A stretch of DNA of 11,901 nucleotides from the NCBI GenBank assembly GCA_024206355.1, contig JAAGZM010000631.1:1-11901 (forward strand), read 5' to 3'. Positions 1 to 6,740 of this stretch are shown here, one piece after another. Origin of the DNA: Gammaproteobacteria bacterium. GTDB taxonomy: Bacteria > Pseudomonadota > Gammaproteobacteria > Enterobacterales > GCA-2746155. The notes beneath the pieces were generated by a model. It did no database searches, was not told where the DNA came from, and was given only the letters and a program-made list of their open reading frames with translations. Each line of letters starts with the position of its first letter. Position 1 is the first letter of the stretch. A program made the translations under genes and the position numbers.

Positions 1-799
1 CCTTTAATCCACGCAGGATCTGCATGGTTTTATTCGATGTTAGGCCACCTGATACTGGTGTTCCTGTTCCTGGAGCATAAGCAGGATCTAGACAATCGAT
101 ATCTAAACTTAAATAGGCAGGTGCGTCTCCGACTCTTTCTTTAATAGCCTGTACAATTTCATCGACACTTTGGTTATTTGCCCAGACAGCATCTAGAACC
201 TTGAAAGGGTGAATGCCTGTTTCATTTTCTATTTCCGTACGAATGCCAATCTGTATCGTTTTATCTGAATCAATGAGATTTTCTTTTGGTGCATGATAGA
301 ACATGGAGCCATGATAATGTCCATCAAAGCCGGTTTCAGTGTCAGTGTGCGCATCAAAGTGAATAAGTGCCATTTTGCCATGGGTTTTTGCAGCAGCACG
401 AAGTAAGGGAAGCGTAATATAATGATCACCACCTAAGGTAAGAAGTATTTTACCTGCAGCTATTATTTTACCTGCATTATCTTCCACTTCAGAAACCATC
501 TGCTCATGTTTGCCTAAGTCGAATTCGATATCGCCATAATCAATAACGCGAAGCTTTTCGGCTAGTTCAAAAATATAAGGCCAACGCTTTTTTTCCCATC
601 GTAGCTGAGCTGAGGCTTGACGTATTCCTGTTGGACCAAAGCGAGTTCCTGGGCGACCTGAAGTGGCAAGATCATAGGGAACACCCATTACAACCGCATC
701 GACATTATTGTCAAGATCACGGCTTAATGGTAAACCCATATAGGTAAAAATATTGGCATAGGTTTCAGAGTTCGCACCCATTAAGTTAGAATTCGGCAT
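1..799 (-). CDS. speB: Agmatinase (agmatine ureohydrolase), 3' end outside window
   Basis: Manganese enzyme of the arginase/ureohydrolase family, cytosolic, hydrolysing agmatine to putrescine and urea. The 266 visible residues keep all metal ligands: GGDH with His126, DAHTD with Asp149, His151 and Asp153, and DIDCLDP with Asp233 and Asp235. The stretches MALIHFDAHTDT, GSMFYHAPKENLID, IQIGIRTE and APGTGTP match E. coli SpeB as I remember it (306 aa) closely enough to prefer agmatinase over arginase or guanidinobutyrase. About 40 C-terminal residues should lie beyond base 1. The ATG at 799 is preceded by GGAG at good spacing (complement of ctcc at 807-810). It is divergent from the LuxR-type gene, and a Fur-like palindrome lies 18 bases upstream of the start, so iron control is possible. 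The product, putrescine, is the expected substrate of the transaminase and ligase genes further right. Confidence 0.93.
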   Translation of the reverse strand, partial: MPNSNLMGANSETYANIFTYMGLPLSRDLDNNVDAVVMGVPYDLATSGRPGTRFGPTGIRQASAQLRWEKKRWPYIFELAEKLRVIDYGDIEFDLGKHEQMVSEVEDNAGKIIAAGKILLTLGGDHYITLPLLRAAAKTHGKMALIHFDAHTDTETGFDGHYHGSMFYHAPKENLIDSDKTIQIGIRTEIENETGIHPFKVLDAVWANNQSVDEIVQAIKERVGDAPAYLSLDIDCLDPAYAPGTGTPVSGGLTSNKTMQILRGLK

Positions 800-816
800 A
801 TTAAATCTCCAAAAGT

Positions 817-835
817 AATAATGATAATAATTATC
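817..835. promoter_or_regulatory. Fur-box-like operator in the speB/luxR divergent spacer
   Basis: The 19 bases match the classical Fur box GATAATGATAATCATTATC at 17 positions; the mismatches are the first base (A for G) and position 13 (A for C). The core GATAAT-A-ATTATC (823-835) is a perfect 6-1-6 palindrome. It ends 18 bases before the agmatinase start and lies about 110 bases upstream of the LuxR-type start. Binding by Fur is inferred from the match alone; AT-rich spacers can produce chance matches, but this one is strong. Confidence 0.55.
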
Positions 836-943
836 TCAGACTATGTAGGGTTTGTTAATCACTTGATAAGGTGAGTATGGGTATGACAGACTGTGAATAA
901 CAATTGTAGGCCGTTTGGTCGTTTGTATTTGGTAATATACTTC

Positions 944-1771
944 ATGAAGACAACGTATGATCAAGTCTCTTGGAATAAGAGTCTCGCTTCAGCTTTAGAA
1001 AAAAACTACAGTACAAATGCTGTTGCTGAAGTTTTAAAAGGTTTAGAACAATTGATACAAGCAAGTAGTGGCATGATTACCTTGTTATCATTATCTAAAA
1101 AGCCAAAAACAATCTGTCACCGTTTACTTGCCAATGAAAACCCAAAACATCAGGTTGAAAATTATAACGATGGAGCATTTTTATTAGATCCTTTTTACAT
1201 CAAGGCTTTCCATGAGAAAGCTAGCGGTATTTTTGTGCTTGATGAGTTAATCCCAGAAGGTTTTGAAGAGTCAGAATACTATAATCATTTTTATAAACAG
1301 CTAGGATATGTTGATGAAGTTAATGTCATTATTCAGGTTAATGAAAGTGATAGTATTACTGTGTCATTAGTTAGACAAAAAAATGAAGATAAATTTTCTG
1401 AAGAGGATATTAATCAATTGGAGGTTATTTATCCTACATTAAAAGTTATCTTTTGGCAGTGGTTCATAAAATCAGACAAATCTATTTCTTCTAGTCTAGA
1501 GTCACAAATAGACAATGCGCTTGCTAATTTTGGAAGTTCAATTCTAACACCTAAAGAATCCGAAATATTACAATTAATATTACACGGGCATGCTATAAAA
1601 TCGATTGCTCAAAAATTGCAAAACAGTATTGAGACTATCAGGCATCATAGAAAAAACATTTATAATAAGCTGGATATTAGCTCTCAGTCAGAGTTATTTT
1701 ATCTATTTATAGCTTCTGTCCAGGCGATGCCAGATAATTCAACATCAGATCCCATGACCTATTTAACCTAA
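944..1771 (+). CDS. LuxR-family transcriptional regulator (GAF-like sensor + LuxR HTH)
   Basis: DNA-binding regulator of 275 residues from the ATG at 944. The C-terminal ~58 residues (about 201-258) form a LuxR-type helix-turn-helix: LTPKESEILQLILHG, then IKSIAQKL, then SIETIRHHRKNIYNKLDISS. The N-terminal part contains LLDPFYIKAF and ESEYYNHFYKQLGYVDEV, typical of the GAF-like sensor in LuxR-type regulators beside amine and amino-acid catabolic genes. I do not see the full residue set of acyl-homoserine-lactone receptors. The frame is open to a GTG at 893, but those 17 extra residues look non-coding and neither start has a clear Shine-Dalgarno, so the start is uncertain. It precedes the MFS gene by 139 bases on the same strand and is divergent from the agmatinase gene, making it the best local candidate for controlling one or both. 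The effector is unknown. Confidence 0.85.
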   Translation: MKTTYDQVSWNKSLASALEKNYSTNAVAEVLKGLEQLIQASSGMITLLSLSKKPKTICHRLLANENPKHQVENYNDGAFLLDPFYIKAFHEKASGIFVLDELIPEGFEESEYYNHFYKQLGYVDEVNVIIQVNESDSITVSLVRQKNEDKFSEEDINQLEVIYPTLKVIFWQWFIKSDKSISSSLESQIDNALANFGSSILTPKESEILQLILHGHAIKSIAQKLQNSIETIRHHRKNIYNKLDISSQSELFYLFIASVQAMPDNSTSDPMTYLT

Positions 1772-1811
1772 TTTATCACCCGAAAAGGTTATATCGATTG
1801 CACGTTAATTT

Positions 1812-1832
1812 GGTAATACTAGCTAGTATACC
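1812..1832. promoter_or_regulatory. Palindromic operator candidate upstream of the MFS gene
   Basis: ATACTAGCTAGTAT at 1816-1829 is a perfect 14-bp palindrome. Allowing one bulged A at 1815, the symmetry extends to GGT...ACC (1812-1832), giving 10-bp arms. It has no T-run after it, so it does not look like a terminator for the LuxR-type gene, and it lies 78 bases before the MFS start where an operator would be expected. The string ATTTGGTAATA beside it (1808-1818) recurs at 927-937, just before the LuxR-type ATG, which hints at a shared half-site. Binding by the LuxR-type protein is only a guess. Confidence 0.4.
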
Positions 1833-1910
1833 GTAATCATAGTGTACAAGAGTGTGACTAACTTCTATTAGCTGCTCAAATATTAATAATAATCCTAAGG
1901 CAAATAGTCT

Positions 1911-3077
1911 ATGAAAAGCTTTTTCGAAAGTCTTAATCCAGATGGTAATCTCAGCCTTTGCTTGATTAGTTTTGTGGGTACTGTCGGACTTACAGCATTA
2001 GTGATTCTTCCTATTCTTGTCGGATCATATATTGATTATTTGGGATTTGCAGAAAACGCAGCAGGTTGGATATCTGCCATCAACTTGTCTGGTATTGCTG
2101 TTATGACGTTAATTGTTTCATTAAAGACGAAGCATTGGTCACTTGCAAAAATCACTGGCTATGGACTTGTGGTGATGATTATCAGTGATTTTTTGTCACT
2201 TTACTTTCATTCTCTTGAGATATTTTCAGCCCTGCGTTTTATGTCTGGAATGGGAGGAGGAGCTGCACAAGCAGCTGTCGCTGCGGCCATTGCAAGGCTT
2301 GCCCATTCTGACAAAGGTTTTGGTATCTATATGGCTTTTCAGTTTCTCATGCCTGCATTAGGATTGTTTGTTTTTCCAAGCCTATTACCTGACATAGGCT
2401 TTAATGGCATGTTAGAAATCCTTATTGGTTTTGAAATCTTTTCACTGTTGATGGTACCTGTATTAATGAATTACCGATGTCCGGTTCATACCGAACAATC
2501 ACAAGAAGGCAACTTTGAGGTTGCTTTAATTTTACAGAAACCAGCAATACTCTCGATAATTGGTTTATGTATCTATGGGGCAGCGAATGCAGCAATTTGG
2601 GCCTATGCAGATCGCATGGGGCTAGATTCTGGTTTGAGTTATGAAGGTACAGGTACAGTTCTTTCTATATCGACAGCCGTTGCAGTATTGGGTGCAATGT
2701 TAGTTATTTGGTTAAAAGATCGATGGGGTCACACGAGACCGCTTGTATTAGGAATAACATGCCAAATTATCGCTATGTTCGTTATGATCTTCGAAGCAAA
2801 CCCCATTGGATATACGATTGGTATTAGTTTGTACTCAGTTGCATGGGCATTTACATGGCCATATTTCTTAAGTATACAGGCAGCTCTTGATGATTCAGGA
2901 ACAGTGGTAGTCGCAGGTCAATTCAGTAATCTAGTAGGCAATTCGATGGGACCTGCAATGGCAGCATTCTTCGTCGGCAGTGGTGGACATTATATACCAG
3001 CCATCTGGATGGCATGTGCTCTGTTTGTAGCAAGTTTATTGCCAATGCTCAAAATCTATAAAATACGCAGAGGTTAG
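1911..3077 (+). CDS. Major facilitator superfamily transporter
   Basis: Inner-membrane secondary transporter of 388 residues, close to the usual 390-420 of the superfamily. Hydrophobic segments are arranged in two halves separated by a hydrophilic loop at about 189-205. The segment LKDRWGHTRPL (268-278) resembles the second copy of MFS motif A, in the loop between helices 8 and 9. Helix 4 is rich in Gly and Ala (SGMGGGAAQAAVAAAIA, 112-128), as in many drug or metabolite exporters. The ATG at 1911 has AAGG about ten bases upstream. Substrate and direction cannot be read from the sequence. Its position after the LuxR-type gene and beside amine-catabolic genes makes an amine, amino acid or related metabolite plausible. 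It converges on the flavoprotein gene, with a long hairpin between them. Confidence 0.85.
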   Translation: MKSFFESLNPDGNLSLCLISFVGTVGLTALVILPILVGSYIDYLGFAENAAGWISAINLSGIAVMTLIVSLKTKHWSLAKITGYGLVVMIISDFLSLYFHSLEIFSALRFMSGMGGGAAQAAVAAAIARLAHSDKGFGIYMAFQFLMPALGLFVFPSLLPDIGFNGMLEILIGFEIFSLLMVPVLMNYRCPVHTEQSQEGNFEVALILQKPAILSIIGLCIYGAANAAIWAYADRMGLDSGLSYEGTGTVLSISTAVAVLGAMLVIWLKDRWGHTRPLVLGITCQIIAMFVMIFEANPIGYTIGISLYSVAWAFTWPYFLSIQAALDDSGTVVVAGQFSNLVGNSMGPAMAAFFVGSGGHYIPAIWMACALFVASLLPMLKIYKIRRG

Positions 3078-3079
3078 AC

Positions 3080-3156
3080 AATTACGGGGACGGGCAATTA
3101 CGGGGACAGTTTACTTAATTATGTTCCACATAATTAAGTAAACTGTCCCCGTAATT
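3080..3156. repeat. REP-like repeat cluster with a perfect 29-bp inverted repeat
   Basis: AATTACGGGGACAG-type units are packed between two convergent stop codons. A partial head (AATTACGGGGAC, 3080-3091) is followed by a full unit 3096-3124 and its exact reverse complement 3128-3156, separated only by TCC. The right 26 bases of the hairpin recur unchanged at 5337-5362 on the other side of the flavoprotein gene. From memory, short GGGGACAG/CTGTCCCC repeats like this occur many times in some gammaproteobacterial genomes near REP-associated tyrosine transposases (Y1 family). No such transposase is in this window. Confidence 0.8.
3096..3156. terminator. Likely bidirectional terminator formed by the repeat hairpin
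   Basis: The 29-bp perfect stem with a three-base loop lies 18 bases after the MFS stop on the plus strand and 4 bases after the flavoprotein stop on the minus strand. Such a stem between convergent genes would be expected to stop or protect transcripts from both sides. There is no clean U-tract on either side, so the role may be 3'-end stabilisation rather than intrinsic termination. Confidence 0.45.
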
Positions 3157-3160
3157 ATCA

Positions 3161-5224
3161 TCACTCATCTCTAAAATTGACATCGCGTTTTCTGTAGTAG
3201 TCTATGCCTGAGGTGTCGTCTAGATCGAGGGCATAGCGTCGGCCTGAGTGTACAGCGGATACTATGGGAGCTGGTGCCTCGCAATCTCCTATTCTCGTGA
3301 TCGTTTTGGTATTGCCGGCTTTTCCTTCTTCCATTAAACGTTCGAGATCGTAATATAGTTGATCTTTGGGTAAGCGAGCTGTAACCATCACTACTGCATC
3401 GGCTTTAATACTTGATTCTTCCTCTGTGTACATACAACTGAGTTCAACATCTTCGCCATCATAGCCTTCAAGGTTCTTTGAAAACATCAGTTTAACGCCT
3501 GCATTCATTAATGATTGTTGTGCACTGGGTTGTTCAGTTGTGTAGCGTCCGAATGAGCATGCCATATTATCAGTGCAGACAAAGGTAACGTCACAACCGG
3601 CTTTTTGTAGCATCTCAGAGATAACGGGAGCCATGTAATAATAGTCATCATCGAATACAACGACTCGACCCTCTGGCAGACGACCAGCCATTATATCGTC
3701 TGGTGTAAATATCTGATCGGGTGCAGTAAGCGTTGTTAGAGCAATAGTGTTGGTTCGACCAAACCCATCTGCTCGCCAGGTTGATCCTGTAGCGACGACG
3801 ATATGATCTGCTTCTGCCATTAATGCATCTTCAGCATTTAAATGGCTATCCATATAAATATTAACATTCGGCAGTTTGAGGAATTGTTGTTCGCGATAAT
3901 CTCTTACACGTACCCATTCACTTAAGGAGGGCAGGCGAGACTCAAGAGTGACTCTGCCGCCAATTTCTTTTCTTGCTTCTGATACCATGACATCGTAACC
4001 ACGTTTGCCTAAAGCGTGTGCGGCCTCAAGTCCCGCTGGGCCTGAACCTATAATGAGTACAGTGCTTTCCGATCCTTTGGGTCGTACATTTTCTGGATGC
4101 CAGCCGCGACGCCATTCTTCTCCCATCACAGGATTTTGCGTGCATCGTATTGGTACACCAAGTTGATCACCGGTGTAGCAGATATTACAACCAATACATT
4201 CGCGTATGTCTTCCATACGACCTTCTTCTACTTTTAACGGCAAAAATGGATCTGCGATTGAAGGTCTTGCTGCACCGATGAGATCAACAATACCACGTTT
4301 GATCTGGCTGACCATCGTATCAGGCGAAGTAAATCGTCCTACTGAAACAACTGGCTTACTGGTCATATCTTTGACATAGCTCATGTGTGGTTCAATAGCG
4401 CCTTCATTGACAAAGCGCGATGTTCCCAGCTCTATGTTCCAATTATATGAAGTAACGTCCCATAAGTCTGGGAGTTCGGCTACATGGGAGAAAAACTCGC
4501 GAGTTTCATCAGTGACCGGCTTATTGTTTTTCATTTTGCCATCATCGGGTGAGAAACGAACGGCTACAGCCATTGTTTCACCTACAGCTTCTTTCAATAC
4601 TTCGATGGTTTCTCTTAATAAACGGGAACGATTTTTAGCATTGCCACCATATTCATCGGTACGATCATTACTGATAGAACGTTGAAAATTATGTAATAAG
4701 TCATCATGATTAGCATAAGCATAAACGATATCGAATCCTGCATCCTTGGCAAGTAGAGCTGCATCTCGGTACCATTGTCGAAGATCACGAAAGTCTTTCT
4801 TATCCATCTTACGTGATTGATAGGGGAAGCCTTTCCAGTTAGGACGAGAATTAACATCAAAAGGGACAGCTCTGGTATACAAATTAGAAGCGGGAGCTCC
4901 ACTGTACCAGAGTTCAACTCCTGCTAATGCATCATGTTCATGCATTTTTTCAGTCATCAAGCGATGTGCACGAACATCAGATTGATCCCAAAGCGTTGCG
5001 TATGGATGCAATAAGTCATCTGAACTTGGATGAATAGAGCAGTATTCTGTGTTGACTACTCCCCAGCCACCTTCCGCTTTCATGCCACGTAATGCTGCCA
5101 GCATATTGGGTCGTTGCCAGCCCATGCCTGTACAATGAGGTACTTGATAAAATCGATTCTTTGCTGTTACTGGTCCAATTTGTAATGGTTCAAAAAGAAT
5201 GTCAAAACGTGGATCGCGACTCAT
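3161..5224 (-). CDS. Trimethylamine/histamine dehydrogenase-family flavoprotein (FMN, 4Fe-4S, ADP/FAD domain)
   Basis: Predicted cytosolic amine dehydrogenase of 687 residues (family about 690-730). The order is an old-yellow-enzyme TIM barrel (about 1-335), a 4Fe-4S cluster with Cys343, Cys346, Cys349 and Cys361, then a dinucleotide-binding domain from about 388 (GSGPAG, 393-398). Against Methylophilus trimethylamine dehydrogenase recalled from memory (mature numbering), Cys31 matches the Cys30 that binds FMN covalently (FYQVPHC). Tyr170, His173 and Glu265 match the Tyr169/His172/Asp267 triad, and Tyr61, Trp106 and Trp262 match Tyr60, Trp105 and Trp264. The third bowl residue, Trp355, is replaced by Asp353, a change I recall for histamine dehydrogenase, so trimethylamine is unlikely and a charged amine or diamine is favoured. 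Such enzymes usually pass electrons to ETF, not seen here. Alternatives are DgcA-like or other demethylases. The ribosome site is weak (GGGA). The gene is bracketed by REP-like repeats. Confidence 0.85.
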   Translation of the reverse strand: MSRDPRFDILFEPLQIGPVTAKNRFYQVPHCTGMGWQRPNMLAALRGMKAEGGWGVVNTEYCSIHPSSDDLLHPYATLWDQSDVRAHRLMTEKMHEHDALAGVELWYSGAPASNLYTRAVPFDVNSRPNWKGFPYQSRKMDKKDFRDLRQWYRDAALLAKDAGFDIVYAYANHDDLLHNFQRSISNDRTDEYGGNAKNRSRLLRETIEVLKEAVGETMAVAVRFSPDDGKMKNNKPVTDETREFFSHVAELPDLWDVTSYNWNIELGTSRFVNEGAIEPHMSYVKDMTSKPVVSVGRFTSPDTMVSQIKRGIVDLIGAARPSIADPFLPLKVEEGRMEDIRECIGCNICYTGDQLGVPIRCTQNPVMGEEWRRGWHPENVRPKGSESTVLIIGSGPAGLEAAHALGKRGYDVMVSEARKEIGGRVTLESRLPSLSEWVRVRDYREQQFLKLPNVNIYMDSHLNAEDALMAEADHIVVATGSTWRADGFGRTNTIALTTLTAPDQIFTPDDIMAGRLPEGRVVVFDDDYYYMAPVISEMLQKAGCDVTFVCTDNMACSFGRYTTEQPSAQQSLMNAGVKLMFSKNLEGYDGEDVELSCMYTEEESSIKADAVVMVTARLPKDQLYYDLERLMEEGKAGNTKTITRIGDCEAPAPIVSAVHSGRRYALDLDDTSGIDYYRKRDVNFRDE

Positions 5225-5303
5225 TAAGTTATCCCATAACTCTATTTAATACATAGTAAAATCAATGAAAAAAGTATACAGGTGTTAGTTCACAGATAAG
5301 CTA

Positions 5304-5315
5304 CCCCAAAAGGGG
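5304..5315. other. Small CCCC-AAAA-GGGG hairpin upstream of the flavoprotein gene
   Basis: A four-base G/C stem with a four-base A/T loop sits in the 139-base spacer between the ligase stop and the flavoprotein start, about 80 bases before that start on the minus strand. It is too short to call a terminator. No convincing promoter was found in the rest of this spacer. Confidence 0.2.
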
Positions 5316-5326
5316 AGGTCATTATT

Positions 5327-5362
5327 ACTGTCCCCGTAATTAAGTAAACTGTCCCCGTAATT
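5327..5362. repeat. Second REP-like repeat copy, two units in tandem
   Basis: ACTGTCCCCGTAATT (5327-5341) overlaps a longer unit (5337-5362) that is identical over 26 bases to the right arm of the hairpin at 3131-3156. Both units here point the same way, so no long hairpin forms. The cluster ends one base before the reversed stop codon of the ligase gene. With the hairpin cluster it brackets the flavoprotein gene exactly, leaving no other coding sequence between the repeats. Confidence 0.75.
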
Positions 5363-5363
5363 A

Positions 5364-6716
5364 TTATAGATAGGCATCATATTCTTGAATAGTTACCTGC
5401 CTATTAAAGTCGTCGATTTCCTGAAGTTTTGCTTCAGAGAATATATGTTGAAATTTTGCACCAAAATACTCACTGATGAAGGTAGATTTTTTAAAGACGT
5501 TTAAGGCATCAGGCCATTGGTTTGGTAAACTTTCTTCTGACTCTGAAAAAGTATCACCAGCGAGCGGTTCAGGGGCTTGAAGTTTATTTTCAATGCCATA
5601 TAACATTCCGGCCAGTATCGCACAGGCAACAAGATGAGGATTTGCATCAGCACCAGCAACTCTATGCTCTAATCGCATTGCTTTATGATTATCCGCTGGA
5701 ACTCGCACAGATACTGTACGATTCTCATAACCCCAAGTTGCAGACGTAGGGCAGTGGTTCCCTGGTTGAAATCTTCGGTATGAATTTAGATGTGGAGCAA
5801 ACAAAAGCATTGAGTCTTCCATAGTTGCTAGACAGCCTGCAATAGCTTGCCTTAATAAGTCATTGCCAAAATCGGTATCATTATTGAAAGCATTATTACC
5901 TTGATCATCAATCAAACTGCAATGCATGTGCATACCATTGCCTTCAATATTGCCATAGGGTTTTGCCATGAAAGTGGCACGAAAGCCTAATTTTTTAGCC
6001 ACACCTTTAATCGTCCTTTGTAATAAAATACCTTGATCTGCTGCCAGGAGAGCATCTGGTTGGTGATATAAATTTATCTCATATTGTGAACGGGCAGCTT
6101 CTTTAATTAACGTATCGATGGGCAAGTTTTGAATAGCACACGCATCGATGATTGCATACATTAACTCAGAGTTCTCTTGCATGACTTCAATGCTGTGGGT
6201 GTTACCACAAACGGTTTCACGATTGCTCTTATTCATTTGCGAATGCAGAGGCCTGCCTAAGTCATCATTGCTGCTTTGAAATAGATGAAATTCCATTTCA
6301 CTGGCTAGAACAGGGGTCAGTCCTAATTTTTTAAAACGAGCCATTAAATTTTTAAGTATTGATCTTGGATCAATATTACAGGCTTCACCTGTAATTTCAT
6401 TCATAAACAGCATAACTTGACCCGTGGGCCGATCTAACCAAGGTACCGGAGCCATTGTTCTCATATCTGCTTGTAAAATACCGTCTGCATCACCATTTTC
6501 GAGTACCCAACTGCCTACATCTTTACCCCAAATATCATAACCAAGGGTGGTAATAGGGAGCTTTAGAGAACCATTTAAGGCATTAGCGATTTTTGAACGA
6601 GGTAGCCATTTTCCACGGAGGTGTCCATTAATGTCAGGGATAAATGCTTCAAATATTTCAATATCTGGGTTCGCAGAAAGAAACTCTTCTAGCTGTTTAA
6701 TATTTTCACTGGACAT
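5364..6716 (-). CDS. Glutamine synthetase-family ligase, likely gamma-glutamylpolyamine (putrescine) synthetase
   Basis: ATP-dependent ligase of 450 residues predicted to join glutamate to putrescine or another polyamine, the first step of the gamma-glutamyl route (E. coli PuuA, Pseudomonas SpuI/SpuB). The glutamine synthetase fold is shown by SEMEFHLF (139-146, metal ligands Glu140 and Glu142), NIEGNGMHMH (256-265), LNSYRRFQPG (310-319), WGYENRTVSVRVP (328-340) and LEHRVAGADANPHL (349-362). The last two blocks and SLPNQWPDAL are characteristic of the PuuA/SpuI branch rather than housekeeping GlnA, and I see no GlnA adenylylation-site region. The start has AAGGA about seven bases upstream. 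It lies 24 bases (from the reading direction) after the permease stop, so the two are almost surely cotranscribed. The exact amine is inferred from context; gamma-glutamylmethylamide synthetase is a less likely alternative. Confidence 0.85.
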   Translation of the reverse strand: MSSENIKQLEEFLSANPDIEIFEAFIPDINGHLRGKWLPRSKIANALNGSLKLPITTLGYDIWGKDVGSWVLENGDADGILQADMRTMAPVPWLDRPTGQVMLFMNEITGEACNIDPRSILKNLMARFKKLGLTPVLASEMEFHLFQSSNDDLGRPLHSQMNKSNRETVCGNTHSIEVMQENSELMYAIIDACAIQNLPIDTLIKEAARSQYEINLYHQPDALLAADQGILLQRTIKGVAKKLGFRATFMAKPYGNIEGNGMHMHCSLIDDQGNNAFNNDTDFGNDLLRQAIAGCLATMEDSMLLFAPHLNSYRRFQPGNHCPTSATWGYENRTVSVRVPADNHKAMRLEHRVAGADANPHLVACAILAGMLYGIENKLQAPEPLAGDTFSESEESLPNQWPDALNVFKKSTFISEYFGAKFQHIFSEAKLQEIDDFNRQVTIQEYDAYL

Positions 6717-6740
6717 GTATATTCCTTAGTAATAACTGAT

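Noticed and set aside
229..432. Short open frame on the minus strand inside the agmatinase gene
   Set aside because: It overlaps in another frame a gene with all catalytic motifs, and its protein has no recognisable features.
893..943. GTG start extending the LuxR-type protein by 17 residues
   Set aside because: The extension does not resemble the sensor domain and has no ribosome site; the ATG at 944 is preferred, though not proven.
944..1771. Quorum-sensing acyl-homoserine-lactone receptor
   Set aside because: Only a DP motif resembles the receptor family, the full ligand-binding residue set is not seen, and there is no luxI-type gene in the window.
4383..4917. Two 100-codon open frames, one per strand, inside the flavoprotein gene
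   Set aside because: They are shadows of a long gene with clear cofactor motifs; no ribosome site or domain supports them.
3161..5224. Naming the flavoprotein trimethylamine dehydrogenase
   Set aside because: Trp355 of the substrate-binding bowl is replaced by Asp and there are no other methylamine genes nearby.
5364..6716. Housekeeping glutamine synthetase GlnA
   Set aside because: The C-terminal blocks and the neighbours fit the PuuA/SpuI branch, and no GlnA adenylylation-site region was seen.
5522..6729. Plus-strand open frames opposite the ligase gene (5522-5749 and 6547-6729)
   Set aside because: They lie antisense to conserved ligase motifs and show no protein-like features of their own.
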